DNA of 64,000 bases. Source: Streptomyces sp. MBT53. Its GTDB lineage: Bacteria; Actinomycetota; Actinomycetes; Streptomycetales; Streptomycetaceae. Location: positions 45,859 to 109,858 of the forward strand of contig NZ_JAEQAZ010000029.1 of assembly GCF_016654115.1 (NCBI RefSeq). The letters run 5' to 3'. The notes under the pieces were generated by a model that made no database searches, had not been told where the DNA came from, and was given only the letters and a program-made list of their open reading frames with translations. Below are positions 27,439 through 36,180 of this stretch, one piece after another; positions within the stretch are counted from its first letter, which is position 1, and the number at the start of each line of letters is the position of its first letter. Both the position numbers and the translations under genes were made by a program.

Positions 27439-27755
27439 GGATCGGTGTACGAGATCGGCTTGCCGGTGGCGTGGGCGTACGCGATCTCCCTGCTCGTGGA
27501 CTCGCCGATATACCCGCCCGGGTTGACCACCAGAACCCGGTCGGCCAGGTCGATCTTGCGCAGGTGGAGGGCGCCCAACGCGGTCTTCTGCTCGTTGGTG
27601 ATCACCTCGTCCGCTCCCTGATCTTCGGCGCGCAGGAAGATGCCCGGCGCGACGACGATGACCCCTGCGAAGGTCAGGTCACGGTTGGCCGCGCTCATCT
27701 CGTCCACGAACCGCGTGGAGCCGCAGATGCAGACGATCTCGGGTCGGTCGGGCAC
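27432..27755 (-). CDS. Small nucleoside 2-deoxyribosyltransferase-like protein
   Basis: 107 residues, GTG start at 27755. CICGSTRF at the N-terminus and GGYIGESTSREIAYAHATG near the C-terminus fit the nucleoside 2-deoxyribosyltransferase superfamily, whose members cleave N-glycosidic bonds; the GExTxxE-like segment supplies the usual glutamate. It is unrelated to CoA metabolism and has no cluster operator upstream, so it looks like a passenger within the cluster. Confidence 0.7.
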   Translation of the reverse strand: MPDRPEIVCICGSTRFVDEMSAANRDLTFAGVIVVAPGIFLRAEDQGADEVITNEQKTALGALHLRKIDLADRVLVVNPGGYIGESTSREIAYAHATGKPISYTDPF

Positions 27756-28362
27756 GGCTCACTCCTCGGCTCGAACGGGAAACCGTCAGTACGCGCGCAG
27801 CCATCGAGGGCGGGCACAGGAGCCAGCAGTTTACGCAGCGAGATGGACGCACCGCGGCTGGACCGGCGCAGGCGGAAGGCGTGGCCCGTGCCGCGAATGA
27901 CACTGCTCGACGCCGGAGTCCGTGGTGCGCCCGGCTCCCCATCCTCCTTCGGTGACACGGCCTGGGGACCGCTCCGATCGCCGACCGGATCATGGCCGAA
28001 ACGCGCCCCGGCCCCACCGCCCGCGACGACCGGGCCATCATCGAGGCGGCCCTCGCCCGCTGCCGCCGCGGCCACCACACGGTCGGAACCCGCCCGGCGC
28101 GCCCCGCCGTGGACGATCTCGTGGATGCCCGACCGCATGTGCGAGGGACCGCCGGCCTGCGGATCGTCTGCTGCCCGCCTCCGCCGGCCACGGTCTCCGG
28201 TATTCCCGACGGGCCGATCATGGCCACGATCCGACGGCCCGCAGCCTCCGCCCTGGACACGGCCCGGCCTCGCCCCGACCCTTTGACGGATCAATGAGAT
28301 CTGTCCGAAACATTGTCGTCGTTTCCCCGAAGTGTTAGCGTCCGAACGGCGGGCATTCAGTT
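27756..28362. other. Gene-poor stretch, no supported gene
   Basis: About 600 bases with several short open frames on both strands but none with a recognisable family, a convincing ribosome binding site or cluster context. The frame 27992-28297 (plus) starts at an ATG but resembles nothing I know. It may be a decayed gene. A CTAAC string at 28335-28339 resembles the operator core but without its flanks. Confidence 0.5.
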
Positions 28363-28363
28363 G

Positions 28364-28378
28364 AATGCGTTAGCTATT
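28364..28378 (-). promoter_or_regulatory. Cluster operator, site 7
   Basis: Minus-strand AATAGCTAACGCATT within the inverted repeat GAAT...ATTC (28363-28379), 18 bases before the GH1-like start. Shares GTTAGCTATT with site 5. It places the GH1-like gene in the same regulon as the CoA genes. Confidence 0.65.
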
Positions 28379-28396
28379 CCGCCCGGGACGGTGACC

Positions 28397-29809
28397 ATGA
28401 GCGATGGTTTCCTGCAGGTTTCTTTCCACGGTGTCGACTGGGGAGTCGCCACCGCGGACGCCATCGCGGCCCCGCCGCCGCCGATGGCCGAGCGCGGGGG
28501 CCACTTCCGCCAGTGGACCGACGACATCGGCGAACTGGTCGGCGTCACACCCGACACCCACCGCATGGTCGCCGGATGGCCGCTGCTCCAGCCCGACGGC
28601 CCCGGCAGCTGGGACCACGCGGCCCTGGACCGCTGCGACCGCGAACTCGACTCCCTGCTCGCCCTCGGCCTGCGCCCCTGCCTCACCCTGTTCGACCGGT
28701 CGCTGCCGTCCTGGCTGGAGGAGCACGGGGGCTGGCTGGAGCGCGACACAGCCGAGCACTTCGCCGCCTACGCCGCCGAGCTGGGCCGCCGCTACGGCGA
28801 CCGCGTCACCCGCTGGATCACCTCCACCGACCTGGCCGGGCCCACCCTCGCCGACCACGTGGCCGGGATGTACACCCCCGGCCGGGGCATCGGCCGCGCC
28901 GGCCTGCCCGCCGTCCACCACATCCTGCTCGCCAACGGACTCGCCACCCGCGCTCTCCGCGCCGCCGGCGTCAGCGGGCGGATCGGTACCACGGTCACCC
29001 TCGTCGGCGGCTACGCGGCCACCGAGGACCCCTTCGACCGGCTCGCCCTGGACCGCCTGCTGAGCTGGACCAACCGCCTCTTCCTCGACCCCCTATTGCT
29101 CGGCGAGCACATGGTGACCGAGGACGACGTCTCTCCGATCGAGGACACCGACTGCGTACGCCTCGGTGACCTGGACGTCATCGCCACGCCGCAGGATCTG
29201 CTCGGTCTGTCCTGGCACACCCCGTTCCGCGTCACCGCACCGGAGAACCTCGCCCGCGCACTGCCGGCCGACAAGTGCCAGAGCAGGCTCAACGAGGTCA
29301 ACCGCCTGCTGGTCGGCCTGGGCTTCGCGATCGTCCCGTTCGACGACGTGGAGACGACGGCGTACGGCTGGCCCATCCTCCCCGAGGGCCTGGCCGACGC
29401 CGTCGCGGACCTCCACGACCTCTACGGCGACCTGCTGCCGCCGCTGTCCGTCGTCGACAACGGCATGGGCGACCTGGACCTCGTCGACGACACCGGCCAC
29501 AGCGACGACGCCCGCCGCCGGGCCCTGCTGCGCGCCAGGCTGTCCTGGCTGGGCCGGGTCATCGAGCGCGGTGTGGACGTCTGCGGCTACGAGTACTGGT
29601 CGGTGCTCGACAACCTGGAGGCGAAGTTCCGCTACACCCGCCTCTACGCGATGGCCGTCCCCGACCACGAGCCCCCGCCGCGACCGCCGATGCCCTCGGA
29701 CTGGCTGCGGGCCGGAGCCTTCCCCGGTCCCGAGGCGCCGGGTCCGACGGCCGGGCTGACCCTGGTCCCGCCCGGCGGCCCCCGGGATCAGCGCGTCGGA
29801 GCCTCGTAG
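28397..29809 (+). CDS. Full-length GH1-fold protein with both catalytic glutamates changed to aspartate
   Basis: 470 residues from ATG 28397. The whole sequence follows glycoside hydrolase family 1: WGVATADAI (for WGxATAxxQ), a barrel segment ending in WLEEHGGWLERDTAEHFAAY, the acid/base strand RWITSTDLAGP where TLNEP is expected (Asp145), LDPLLLGEHM, YGWPILPEGL, the nucleophile strand SVVDNGMGD where ITENG is expected (Asp354), and YEYWSVLDNLEAKFRYTRLY for the C-terminal WSLLDNFEW. Both Glu to Asp changes, and loss of the substrate-binding Gln and Trp, suggest no normal beta-glycosidase activity. No signal peptide is seen, so it is cytoplasmic. The 3' end overlaps the convergent MaoC gene by 22 bases. 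Confidence 0.85.
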   Translation: MSDGFLQVSFHGVDWGVATADAIAAPPPPMAERGGHFRQWTDDIGELVGVTPDTHRMVAGWPLLQPDGPGSWDHAALDRCDRELDSLLALGLRPCLTLFDRSLPSWLEEHGGWLERDTAEHFAAYAAELGRRYGDRVTRWITSTDLAGPTLADHVAGMYTPGRGIGRAGLPAVHHILLANGLATRALRAAGVSGRIGTTVTLVGGYAATEDPFDRLALDRLLSWTNRLFLDPLLLGEHMVTEDDVSPIEDTDCVRLGDLDVIATPQDLLGLSWHTPFRVTAPENLARALPADKCQSRLNEVNRLLVGLGFAIVPFDDVETTAYGWPILPEGLADAVADLHDLYGDLLPPLSVVDNGMGDLDLVDDTGHSDDARRRALLRARLSWLGRVIERGVDVCGYEYWSVLDNLEAKFRYTRLYAMAVPDHEPPPRPPMPSDWLRAGAFPGPEAPGPTAGLTLVPPGGPRDQRVGAS

Positions 29810-30288
29810 TCCCGGCCCCGGATCAGCCGTACCGGCGTGTAGACGAGCACGTCCTCGTCCCGCTGGTTGCGTACGGTGATCCGGCTGGTCACCACGCCCC
29901 GGCCGGGCTTGCCGGACGGCCGGGAGCCGGTGGTCTCCACGACGGCGTACAGCGTGTCGCCGACGTAGACCGGTCCCCGCACGGTCAGTTCCATGTGCAG
30001 GAAGGCCAGGCCCGTGCCGTGCAGCACGTTCGTCTGCAGGACGAGTCCCTCGGCGATGCAGTACGTCAGCGCGCCCGGGACCAGCCGCCCGGTGTAGCCG
30101 CCGTCGGCCGCGTGCGAGGCGTCCCAGAAGAGCGGCTCGTTGAAGCCGCCCCAGGTGACGAAGTTGACGAGGTCGGTCTCGGTGACCGTACGGCGGGCGG
30201 TACGGAAGACCTGCCCGACAGGCATCTCCTCGAAGGTCAACCCCTTTACCAGCGGGGGGATTTCGGTGTGGGTGTGCTTTGCCGTCAT
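29788..30288 (-). CDS. MaoC-like hot-dog dehydratase domain protein
   Basis: 166 residues; ATG 30288 has GAGGAG upstream. LTFEEMPVGQVFRTARRTVT and ETDLVNFVTWGGFNEPLFWD match the MaoC N-terminal region, with GGYTGRLVPGALTYCIAEGL replacing the usual FGxRIVHGML. Related to (R)-specific enoyl-CoA hydratases; the usual D-x4-H pair is not clear (GFNEPLF instead of DxNPxH), so activity is uncertain. Second gene of the unit starting at 31142. Its end overlaps the GH1-like gene tail to tail. Confidence 0.85.
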   Translation of the reverse strand: MTAKHTHTEIPPLVKGLTFEEMPVGQVFRTARRTVTETDLVNFVTWGGFNEPLFWDASHAADGGYTGRLVPGALTYCIAEGLVLQTNVLHGTGLAFLHMELTVRGPVYVGDTLYAVVETTGSRPSGKPGRGVVTSRITVRNQRDEDVLVYTPVRLIRGRDYEAPTR

Positions 30289-30320
30289 CGCGCGCTCCTC
30301 GTGCCTCGTGCGTCCGTGGT

Positions 30321-31142
30321 TCACAGGTCGATCGGGTGCTTGCCGCCCACGCCCTCGAAGTCCGGGGCGCGCTTCTCGCGGTGGGCGGCGAGTCCCTCGA
30401 CGACCTCGTGCCCGCCGAATCCGAAGAACTCAAGCCCCAGCGAGGCCTCGAAGAGCGGCTGGGCCGTGCGGTACCAGTGGTTGAGGGACCGCTTGGTCCA
30501 GCTCAGCGCGCTGGCGGGCCCGGCGGCCAGCAGGGTCGCGACCCGTAGTCCCTCGGCGTGCACGTCCTCGTCGTCGACGCACTTCGACACCAGGCCGATC
30601 CGCTCGGCCTCCTCGCCGGTCAGCGCCTCGCAGGTCAGCAGGTAGTACTTGGCCTTGGCCATCCCGCACAGCAGCGGCCAGCAGATCGCCGCGTGGTCGC
30701 CGGCCGCCACCCCGAGCCGCGTGTGCCCGTCGACGATCTTCGCCTTGCGCCCGGCGATCGAGATGTCCGCGAGCATGCCGATGACCAGCCCCGCACCGAC
30801 CGCCGGACCGTGGATCGCGGAGACCACCGGCTTCGAGCAGTTGATCACCCCGTAGACCATGTCCCGTGCCTCCCGCATCGTCCGGGCCCGAACGGCGTAG
30901 TCCTCGGTCATGGCCTCGATGGAGTCGAAGGTCCCGCCGGCGGAGAAGGCCTTGCCGGCCCCCTGGACCAGCACCGCGCGGGTCTCCTCGTCCCGGTCGA
31001 CGACCGGCCAGACGTCGGCCAGCTCACCGTGCATACGCGGATCGACGGCGTTGAGGTGCGGCGCGTCGAGCACGATGCGCAGCACACCGGGCGCGGACCG
31101 CTCGAAGGTCAGGCTCGTGAACGGGGCGTAGGGATCGGTCAC
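30321..31142 (-). CDS. Crotonase-fold protein lacking hydratase glutamates
   Basis: 273 residues, GTG 31142 with AGGAG upstream. [13 protein letters not shown] is the oxyanion segment. The positions of the two hydratase glutamates read [11 protein letters not shown] and [13 protein letters not shown], so both are missing and a histidine stands in the DGH motif, as in the crotonase at 25559-26359. A hydrolase, isomerase or C-C lyase role is more likely than hydration. Confidence 0.86.
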   Translation of the reverse strand: MTDPYAPFTSLTFERSAPGVLRIVLDAPHLNAVDPRMHGELADVWPVVDRDEETRAVLVQGAGKAFSAGGTFDSIEAMTEDYAVRARTMREARDMVYGVINCSKPVVSAIHGPAVGAGLVIGMLADISIAGRKAKIVDGHTRLGVAAGDHAAICWPLLCGMAKAKYYLLTCEALTGEEAERIGLVSKCVDDEDVHAEGLRVATLLAAGPASALSWTKRSLNHWYRTAQPLFEASLGLEFFGFGGHEVVEGLAAHREKRAPDFEGVGGKHPIDL

Positions 31143-31177
31143 GTCGCGCTCCTGGTGTAATCGGTGCGGATACTATA

Positions 31178-31192
31178 ATTATCTAACTGTAT
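31178..31192 (+). promoter_or_regulatory. Cluster operator, site 8
   Basis: ATTATCTAACTGTAT between divergent crotonase and acyl-CoA dehydrogenase operons. The 15 bases TATAATTATCTAACT here recur exactly at 42241-42255 upstream of the second amidohydrolase. Confidence 0.7.
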
Positions 31193-31249
31193 CGAGAGGC
31201 GGTCGGCAAGCGTCCGGCACATGGGCGCACCGAGGACGGGAAGCTCGGC

Positions 31250-32371
31250 ATGGATCTCACCTTCAGCGAGGAACAGGACGAACTGCGCACAGTCGTACGG
31301 TCGTTCCTCACCCGGCACGCCACCGAGGCCGACGTGCGCCGCCTGGCCGCCGACCCGCACGGACACGACCCGTGGATCTGGCGCCGGATGGCCACGGAGA
31401 TCGGACTCCAGGGACTCGCCGTACCGGAGGAGTACGGCGGCTCCGGCTTCGGCTACGTCGACCTCGGCGTCGTCTTCGAGGAGACGGGCCGCGCCCTGCT
31501 GTGCGCCCCGTACTTCGCCACCGTCGCCCTGGCCGCCGAGGCGCTGCTGCGCTGCGACGACGAGGCCGCCCGCGCCGACCTCCTCCCGGGCATCGCCTCC
31601 GGCGACACGGTGGCCACGCTCGCCCTCACCGAGGACGACGGGCGCTGGGACGAGCAGGGCATCCACCTCACCGCCCGCGAGGAAGCGGGCAGTTGGCGAC
31701 TCACGGGCACGAAGACCTACGTCCCCGACGGACACCTCGCCGACCTGATCCTGGTCGCCGCCCGCACCCCCGCCGGCTTCAGCCTCTTCGCGGTCGAGGT
31801 CGCGGACGCCACCGGCCTCACCCGGACACCGCTCCCCACCCTCGACCAGACCCGCAAACAGGCCCGCGTCACCTTCACGGACACCCCGGCCCGTCTGCTG
31901 GGCACCGACGGCACGGCCTGGCCCGGGATCGAACGCACCCTCGCCACGGCCGGCGTCCTCCTGGCCGCCGAACAGGTAGGCGGAGCCGCCGCAGCTCTGG
32001 ACGCATCGGTCGCGTACGCCAGGATCCGCGAGCAGTACGGCCGACCCATCGGCTCGTTCCAGGGCATCAAGCACAAGTGCGCCGACATGCTCGTCGAGAT
32101 CGAGTCCGCGCGCTCGGCCGCGTACGCCGGACTGTGGGCCCTGGACGCCGGCGACGAGACGGAGATCGCCGTCGCGGCGGCCCTCGCCCAGGCCTTCTGC
32201 TCCGAGGCGTTCACCAAGGTCGCCGGCGACACCATCCAGGTCCACGGCGGCATCGGCTTCACCTGGGAACACCCCGCGCACCTCTACCTGAAGCGGGCCA
32301 AGAGCTCCGAGGTGCTGCTCGGTACACCCGCGTACCACCGGGAACTGCTCGCCGCCCGGCTCGGCCTCTGA
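31250..32371 (+). CDS. Acyl-CoA dehydrogenase, small subunit type
   Basis: 373 residues. DLTFSEEQDELRTVVRSFL, PEEYGGSGFGYVDLG and the signature GGIGFTWEHPAHLYLKRAK. Paralogue of the proteins at 10123 and 24411. The large-subunit gene follows after 18 bases, so the second heteromeric dehydrogenase of the cluster is encoded here with reversed gene order compared with 8906-11238. Confidence 0.9.
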   Translation: MDLTFSEEQDELRTVVRSFLTRHATEADVRRLAADPHGHDPWIWRRMATEIGLQGLAVPEEYGGSGFGYVDLGVVFEETGRALLCAPYFATVALAAEALLRCDDEAARADLLPGIASGDTVATLALTEDDGRWDEQGIHLTAREEAGSWRLTGTKTYVPDGHLADLILVAARTPAGFSLFAVEVADATGLTRTPLPTLDQTRKQARVTFTDTPARLLGTDGTAWPGIERTLATAGVLLAAEQVGGAAAALDASVAYARIREQYGRPIGSFQGIKHKCADMLVEIESARSAAYAGLWALDAGDETEIAVAAALAQAFCSEAFTKVAGDTIQVHGGIGFTWEHPAHLYLKRAKSSEVLLGTPAYHRELLAARLGL

Positions 32372-32389
32372 CACCCAGGAGAAGCAGAC

Positions 32390-33568
32390 ATGGAAGTGGA
32401 CTTCGGGCCCGCCGTACGCGACTTCCGCGACGAACTGCGGGACTGGTTCGCGGACCACCTCGTGGGGGAGTTCGCCGAACACCGGGGCGTGGGCGGCCCC
32501 ACTGACGGCGCGGCCTGGGACGTACGCCTGGCCTGGGACCGCGAGCTGTCGGCCGGGAACTGGCTGGGCGTGGGCTGGCCGACGGAGTACGGCGGACGCG
32601 GCCTCGGACTCCTGGAGGAGATCGTCTTCGAGTACGAGTACGCCCGCGCGAACGCCCCCTACCGCGCCACCGTCAACGCCCTGGACCTGCTCGGCCCGAT
32701 GCTCCTCGCGATGGGCGACGAGGCCCAGAAGAAGCGCTTCCTGCCCCCGATCCTCGCCGTCGAGGAACTGTGGGGACAGGGCTTCAGCGAACCCGGCGCG
32801 GGCTCCGACCTGGCCTCCGTCCGCACCCGCGCCGAACGCGACGGCGACCAGTGGGTGGTCAACGGACAGAAGGTGTGGACCTCGTTCGGCATCCACGCCG
32901 ACTGGCTCTACGTCCTCACCCGCACCGACCCCGACTCCCGGCGCCACAAAGGCCTGACGCTGCTGCTCCTCCCCACCGACCAGCCCGGCGTGGAGATCCG
33001 CCCCATCCGCAACCTCGCCGGCCAGGACGAGTTCGCCGAGGTCTTCCTCTCCGACGCGCGTACCGGCGCGGACATGGCCGTGGGAGAGGTCGGTCAGGGG
33101 TGGCGCACCGCCATGGCCACCCTCGGCATCGAACGCGGTACGACCCTGCTGCCCCAGCAACTCGGTTTCGAGCGGGAGGCCGAGGCGCTGATCGAACTGG
33201 CCCGTGCCCGGGGCGCGTTGGACGACCCCATGCTGCGCCGCCGGATCGTGGACGCCTGGATCTCCGTACGCATCATGCGCACCACCAACCTGCGCACCCT
33301 CGCCGAACTGACCGCCGGCCGCACACCCGGCGCCCAGGCCACCACGGCGAAGCTCTACGCCTCGACCCGCCACCAGCAACTCGGCCATCTGGCCATGGAG
33401 TTGGCCGGGCCCGCCGGGCAGATCGTCGGCGAGGACTACGAACTCGACACCCGGCAGCGCTCATTCCTCCTATCCCTCGCGGAGACGATCTACGGCGGTT
33501 CCAGCGAGATCCAGCGCAACATCATCGGGGAGCAGATCCTCGGGCTGCCCAAGGAGCCGCGGCCATGA
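32390..33568 (+). CDS. Acyl-CoA dehydrogenase, large subunit type
   Basis: 392 residues, ATG preceded by AGGAGAAGC. GFSEPGAGSDLASVRTRA, NGQKVWTSFG and YGGSSEIQRNIIGEQILGLP are shared with the large subunits at 8906 and 44903. Expected to pair with the small subunit upstream. The next gene starts within its stop codon (ATGA). Confidence 0.9.
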   Translation: MEVDFGPAVRDFRDELRDWFADHLVGEFAEHRGVGGPTDGAAWDVRLAWDRELSAGNWLGVGWPTEYGGRGLGLLEEIVFEYEYARANAPYRATVNALDLLGPMLLAMGDEAQKKRFLPPILAVEELWGQGFSEPGAGSDLASVRTRAERDGDQWVVNGQKVWTSFGIHADWLYVLTRTDPDSRRHKGLTLLLLPTDQPGVEIRPIRNLAGQDEFAEVFLSDARTGADMAVGEVGQGWRTAMATLGIERGTTLLPQQLGFEREAEALIELARARGALDDPMLRRRIVDAWISVRIMRTTNLRTLAELTAGRTPGAQATTAKLYASTRHQQLGHLAMELAGPAGQIVGEDYELDTRQRSFLLSLAETIYGGSSEIQRNIIGEQILGLPKEPRP

Positions 33569-34077
33569 CCTCGGTCGAGGACCGCCTCGACCGCGTCGAG
33601 TCCCACCAGGCCATCCAGCAACTGCCCATCCGCTACGCCCTGGCCGTCGACTCCCGCGACCTCGACGAATGGGTGGGCTGCTTCCGCCCAGACGTCGACA
33701 TGGGACGCCACGGGCGAGGGCGACACGTCCTGCGGCAGCACATCGAACCTCTCGTACGCGGCTTCCACCGCTCGGTGCACCAGATCTGCGGCCACCGCGT
33801 CGAGTTCACCGGCCGCGACACCGCGACCGGCGCGGTCTACTGCCGCGCCGAGCACGAGGTCGGGGACCGGTGGATCGTGATGGCGATCTGCTACTTCGAC
33901 GACTACGCGCGCGTGGACGGCGACTGGTACTTCTCCCGGCGCCGCGAACAGCACTGGTACGCGGCCGACGTGACCGACCGCCCCCAGGCGGTCGGCTTCA
34001 ACGGCTGGGAGGGCGCAGGAGATCCGGCGCTGCCCGACGCCTTCCCCTCATGGACGGCCTTCTGGAAGGAGACGTGA
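33565..34077 (+). CDS. SnoaL/NTF2-fold protein
   Basis: 170 residues. Starts VEDRLDRVESHQAIQQLPIR and continues YALAVDSRDLDEWVGCFRPD, the classic entry of a SnoaL_4/NTF2-like cone fold; the pocket face has SVHQICGHRVEF and DGDWYFSRRREQHWY. The fold hosts dehydratases, isomerases (ketosteroid isomerase type) and epoxide hydrolases. Translationally coupled to the dehydrogenase above and the SDR below (TGATG), so it probably acts on the same intermediate. Confidence 0.82.
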   Translation: MTSVEDRLDRVESHQAIQQLPIRYALAVDSRDLDEWVGCFRPDVDMGRHGRGRHVLRQHIEPLVRGFHRSVHQICGHRVEFTGRDTATGAVYCRAEHEVGDRWIVMAICYFDDYARVDGDWYFSRRREQHWYAADVTDRPQAVGFNGWEGAGDPALPDAFPSWTAFWKET

Positions 34078-34832
34078 TGACACGGTTGTCGGGCAGGACG
34101 GCGCTGGTCACCGGCGGAGGACAGGGTGTGGGCCGGGGCATCGCACTCGCGCTCGCTGTCGAGGGCGCGGCCGTGGTCATCACCGGCCGCACCGGGAGCA
34201 AGCTGAAGGACACCGCCGAGGAGATCGCCGAGCGCGGCGGGCGGGCGTACACCGTGGTCGGGGACGTGGGGGAGCGGGACGACGTCGACCGCATGGTGGC
34301 CGAGACGGTACGGGAGTTCGGCGGCCTCGACGTACTCGTCAACAACGCGCAGTCCTCGGTGCAGCGACCGCTGGAGAAGACGTCGTACGACGATGTCGAA
34401 CTCACCTACCGCAGCGGGCCGTTGGCCGTCTTCCACGCGATGCAGGCAGCCCTGCCCCATCTGCGGGAGAGCCGGGGCAGTGTCGTCAACCTCGGTTCCT
34501 CGGCGGCCGTGCAGGGCGAGGCCACCTTCGCGGCGTACGCCATGGCCAAGGAGGCGATCCGCGGTCTGAGCCGGGTCGCCGCGCGGGAGTGGGGGCCGTA
34601 CGGGATCCGCGTGAACGTCGTCTGCCCGGCCGCGCTCAGCCCGGCGGCGGAGGACTATCTGGCCGCGCATCCGCGGAAGGCGGAGGAACTCGCGCGGGAG
34701 ATTCCGCTGGGGCGGCTCGGCGCGCCGGAGGCGGACATCGGCCGGGCGGTGGCCGCGTTGGTGAGTGACGACATGGCGTATCTGACGGGCGCGACGCTGA
34801 TGTTGGAGGGCGGCCGGACCCTCATCGGGTGA
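34077..34832 (+). CDS. Short-chain dehydrogenase
   Basis: 251 residues, ATG sharing one base with the previous stop; GGAAGGAG precedes. VTGGGQGVGRGIA, NNAQSSVQ in place of NNAG, catalytic serine in LGSSAAVQGEA and YAMAK. The end (MAYLTGATLMLEGGRTLIG) is typical of classical SDRs. The last gene of the operon; only five bases separate its stop from that of the convergent CoA-transferase gene. Confidence 0.87.
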   Translation: MTRLSGRTALVTGGGQGVGRGIALALAVEGAAVVITGRTGSKLKDTAEEIAERGGRAYTVVGDVGERDDVDRMVAETVREFGGLDVLVNNAQSSVQRPLEKTSYDDVELTYRSGPLAVFHAMQAALPHLRESRGSVVNLGSSAAVQGEATFAAYAMAKEAIRGLSRVAAREWGPYGIRVNVVCPAALSPAAEDYLAAHPRKAEELAREIPLGRLGAPEADIGRAVAALVSDDMAYLTGATLMLEGGRTLIG

Positions 34833-34837
34833 CCGCG

Positions 34838-36034
34838 TCAGACGACACCTCGCGCTCGCAGTCCCGCCAGCTGATCCTCCGTCACCCCCGCGAGCCCGCA
34901 CAGGACTTCGGCGGTGTGCTCGCCCAGCGCGGGCGGTGGGGCGTAGCCCTCGACCGGGGTCGCCGTGAGCCGTATCGGATTGGCGAGCAGGGGCAGCGGG
35001 CCCGACACCGGGTCGTCGACCTCGACCAGCATCCCCCGGTGTTGGATCTGGGGGTCGGCGAAGACCTCGGGCATCTCGTTGAACGGGCCCGCCGGCACGT
35101 CGTGTTCGTCCAGGAGGGCCAGCCACTCGTCCCGGGTCCGGGTCCGCATGACGGCTTCGAGGACCGGCAGGATCTCCTCCCGGTGGGTGATTCTGGCGGA
35201 GGTGGTCGCGAACCGGGGGTCCTGGAGCAGGTCGGTGCGGTCGGCCGCCGCGCAGAACGCGGCGAACTGCTTGTCGTTGCCCGCGACGAGGAACAGCGGC
35301 TTGTCCGCGCAGTGGAAGGCCTGGGAGGGGATTCCGCCGTAGCCGCCGTTGCCGCGCCGGCGCGGAACCTCCCCGGAGACCAGGTAGTTCATCGCGAAGT
35401 GCGACAGCGAGGCCAGCCCGCAGTCCAGCAGGGAGAGGTCGACGAACTGGCCCTCGCCGGTGGCGTCCCGGTGCCGCAGCGCCGCCAGGACGGCGGTCGA
35501 GGCGTACAGGCCGGTGAGGATGTCGACCATGCTGACACCGACCTTCATCGGCTCGTCGGGATGCCCGGAGACGCTCATCATCCCGGACATGGCCTGGAAG
35601 ATGCCGTCGTAGCCGGGGCGCCCGGCATATGGGCCGGTCTGGCCGAAGCCGGTGACCGACAGATAGACCAGGCGCGGGTTGAGCGCCAGCAGGCTCTCGT
35701 GGTCGAGGCCGTACTTGGCCAGCGTCCCCGCGCGGAAGTTCTCCACCAGGACGTCCGAGCGGGCAGCGAGCGAACGGATCAACTCCTGCCCCTCGATGGT
35801 GGCGTGATTGACCGTCACGGACCGCTTGTTGCGGTTGCAGGAGAGGTAGAAGGCCGCGGTGTCCGTCCCGGGGGCGAACGGCGGACCGTACGTCCGTGAG
35901 TCGTCCCCGGTGCCCGGCCTCTCGACCTTGATGACCTCAGCTCCGAGATCGGCCAGCATCTGGGTGGCCAGCGGTGCCGCGAGGACGCGGGACAGGTCGA
36001 GGACGCGGATCCCGGCCAGGGCGGTCGACGGCAT
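34838..36034 (-). CDS. CaiB/BaiF family (class III) CoA-transferase
   Basis: 398 residues from ATG 36034 (GGGAG upstream; an earlier in-frame ATG would lie inside the AT-rich operator region). IRVLDLSRVLAAPLATQMLA, EVIKVERPGTGDDSR, the catalytic aspartate in RPGYDGIFQAMSG and NVRLT-type C-terminal domain. Closer to the formyl-CoA transferase-like branch than the protein at 13914. Likely activates a pathway acid by CoA exchange. Confidence 0.9.
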   Translation of the reverse strand: MPSTALAGIRVLDLSRVLAAPLATQMLADLGAEVIKVERPGTGDDSRTYGPPFAPGTDTAAFYLSCNRNKRSVTVNHATIEGQELIRSLAARSDVLVENFRAGTLAKYGLDHESLLALNPRLVYLSVTGFGQTGPYAGRPGYDGIFQAMSGMMSVSGHPDEPMKVGVSMVDILTGLYASTAVLAALRHRDATGEGQFVDLSLLDCGLASLSHFAMNYLVSGEVPRRRGNGGYGGIPSQAFHCADKPLFLVAGNDKQFAAFCAAADRTDLLQDPRFATTSARITHREEILPVLEAVMRTRTRDEWLALLDEHDVPAGPFNEMPEVFADPQIQHRGMLVEVDDPVSGPLPLLANPIRLTATPVEGYAPPPALGEHTAEVLCGLAGVTEDQLAGLRARGVV

Positions 36035-36062
36035 CGGGGTCTCCCTCTGTTCACAGGCATCG

Positions 36063-36077
36063 AATGAGTTATATAAA
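36063..36077 (-). promoter_or_regulatory. Cluster operator, site 12 (CoA-transferase side)
   Basis: Minus-strand TTTATATAACTCATT, 29 bases before the CoA-transferase start. One of two copies in this divergent promoter region. Confidence 0.55.
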
Positions 36078-36129
36078 TAATACATCTGGCGCCCTGGCTG
36101 CGTCTCGGATGATTGCTTCAACTATCCAA

Positions 36130-36144
36130 TTCATGTAACTATAT
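36130..36144 (+). promoter_or_regulatory. Cluster operator, site 9 (thioesterase side)
   Basis: TTCATGTAACTATAT, 37 bases before the thioesterase start; the string TAACTATATGGATCG is shared exactly with site 2. Confidence 0.65.
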
Positions 36145-36180
36145 GGATCGGCTGACCGGCCGAGACCGGAGGGTGTGCGG

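Noticed and set aside
27992..28297. A 101-residue open frame on the plus strand
   Set aside because: No recognisable family, weak ribosome site and composition like the shadow frames around it; not reported as a gene.
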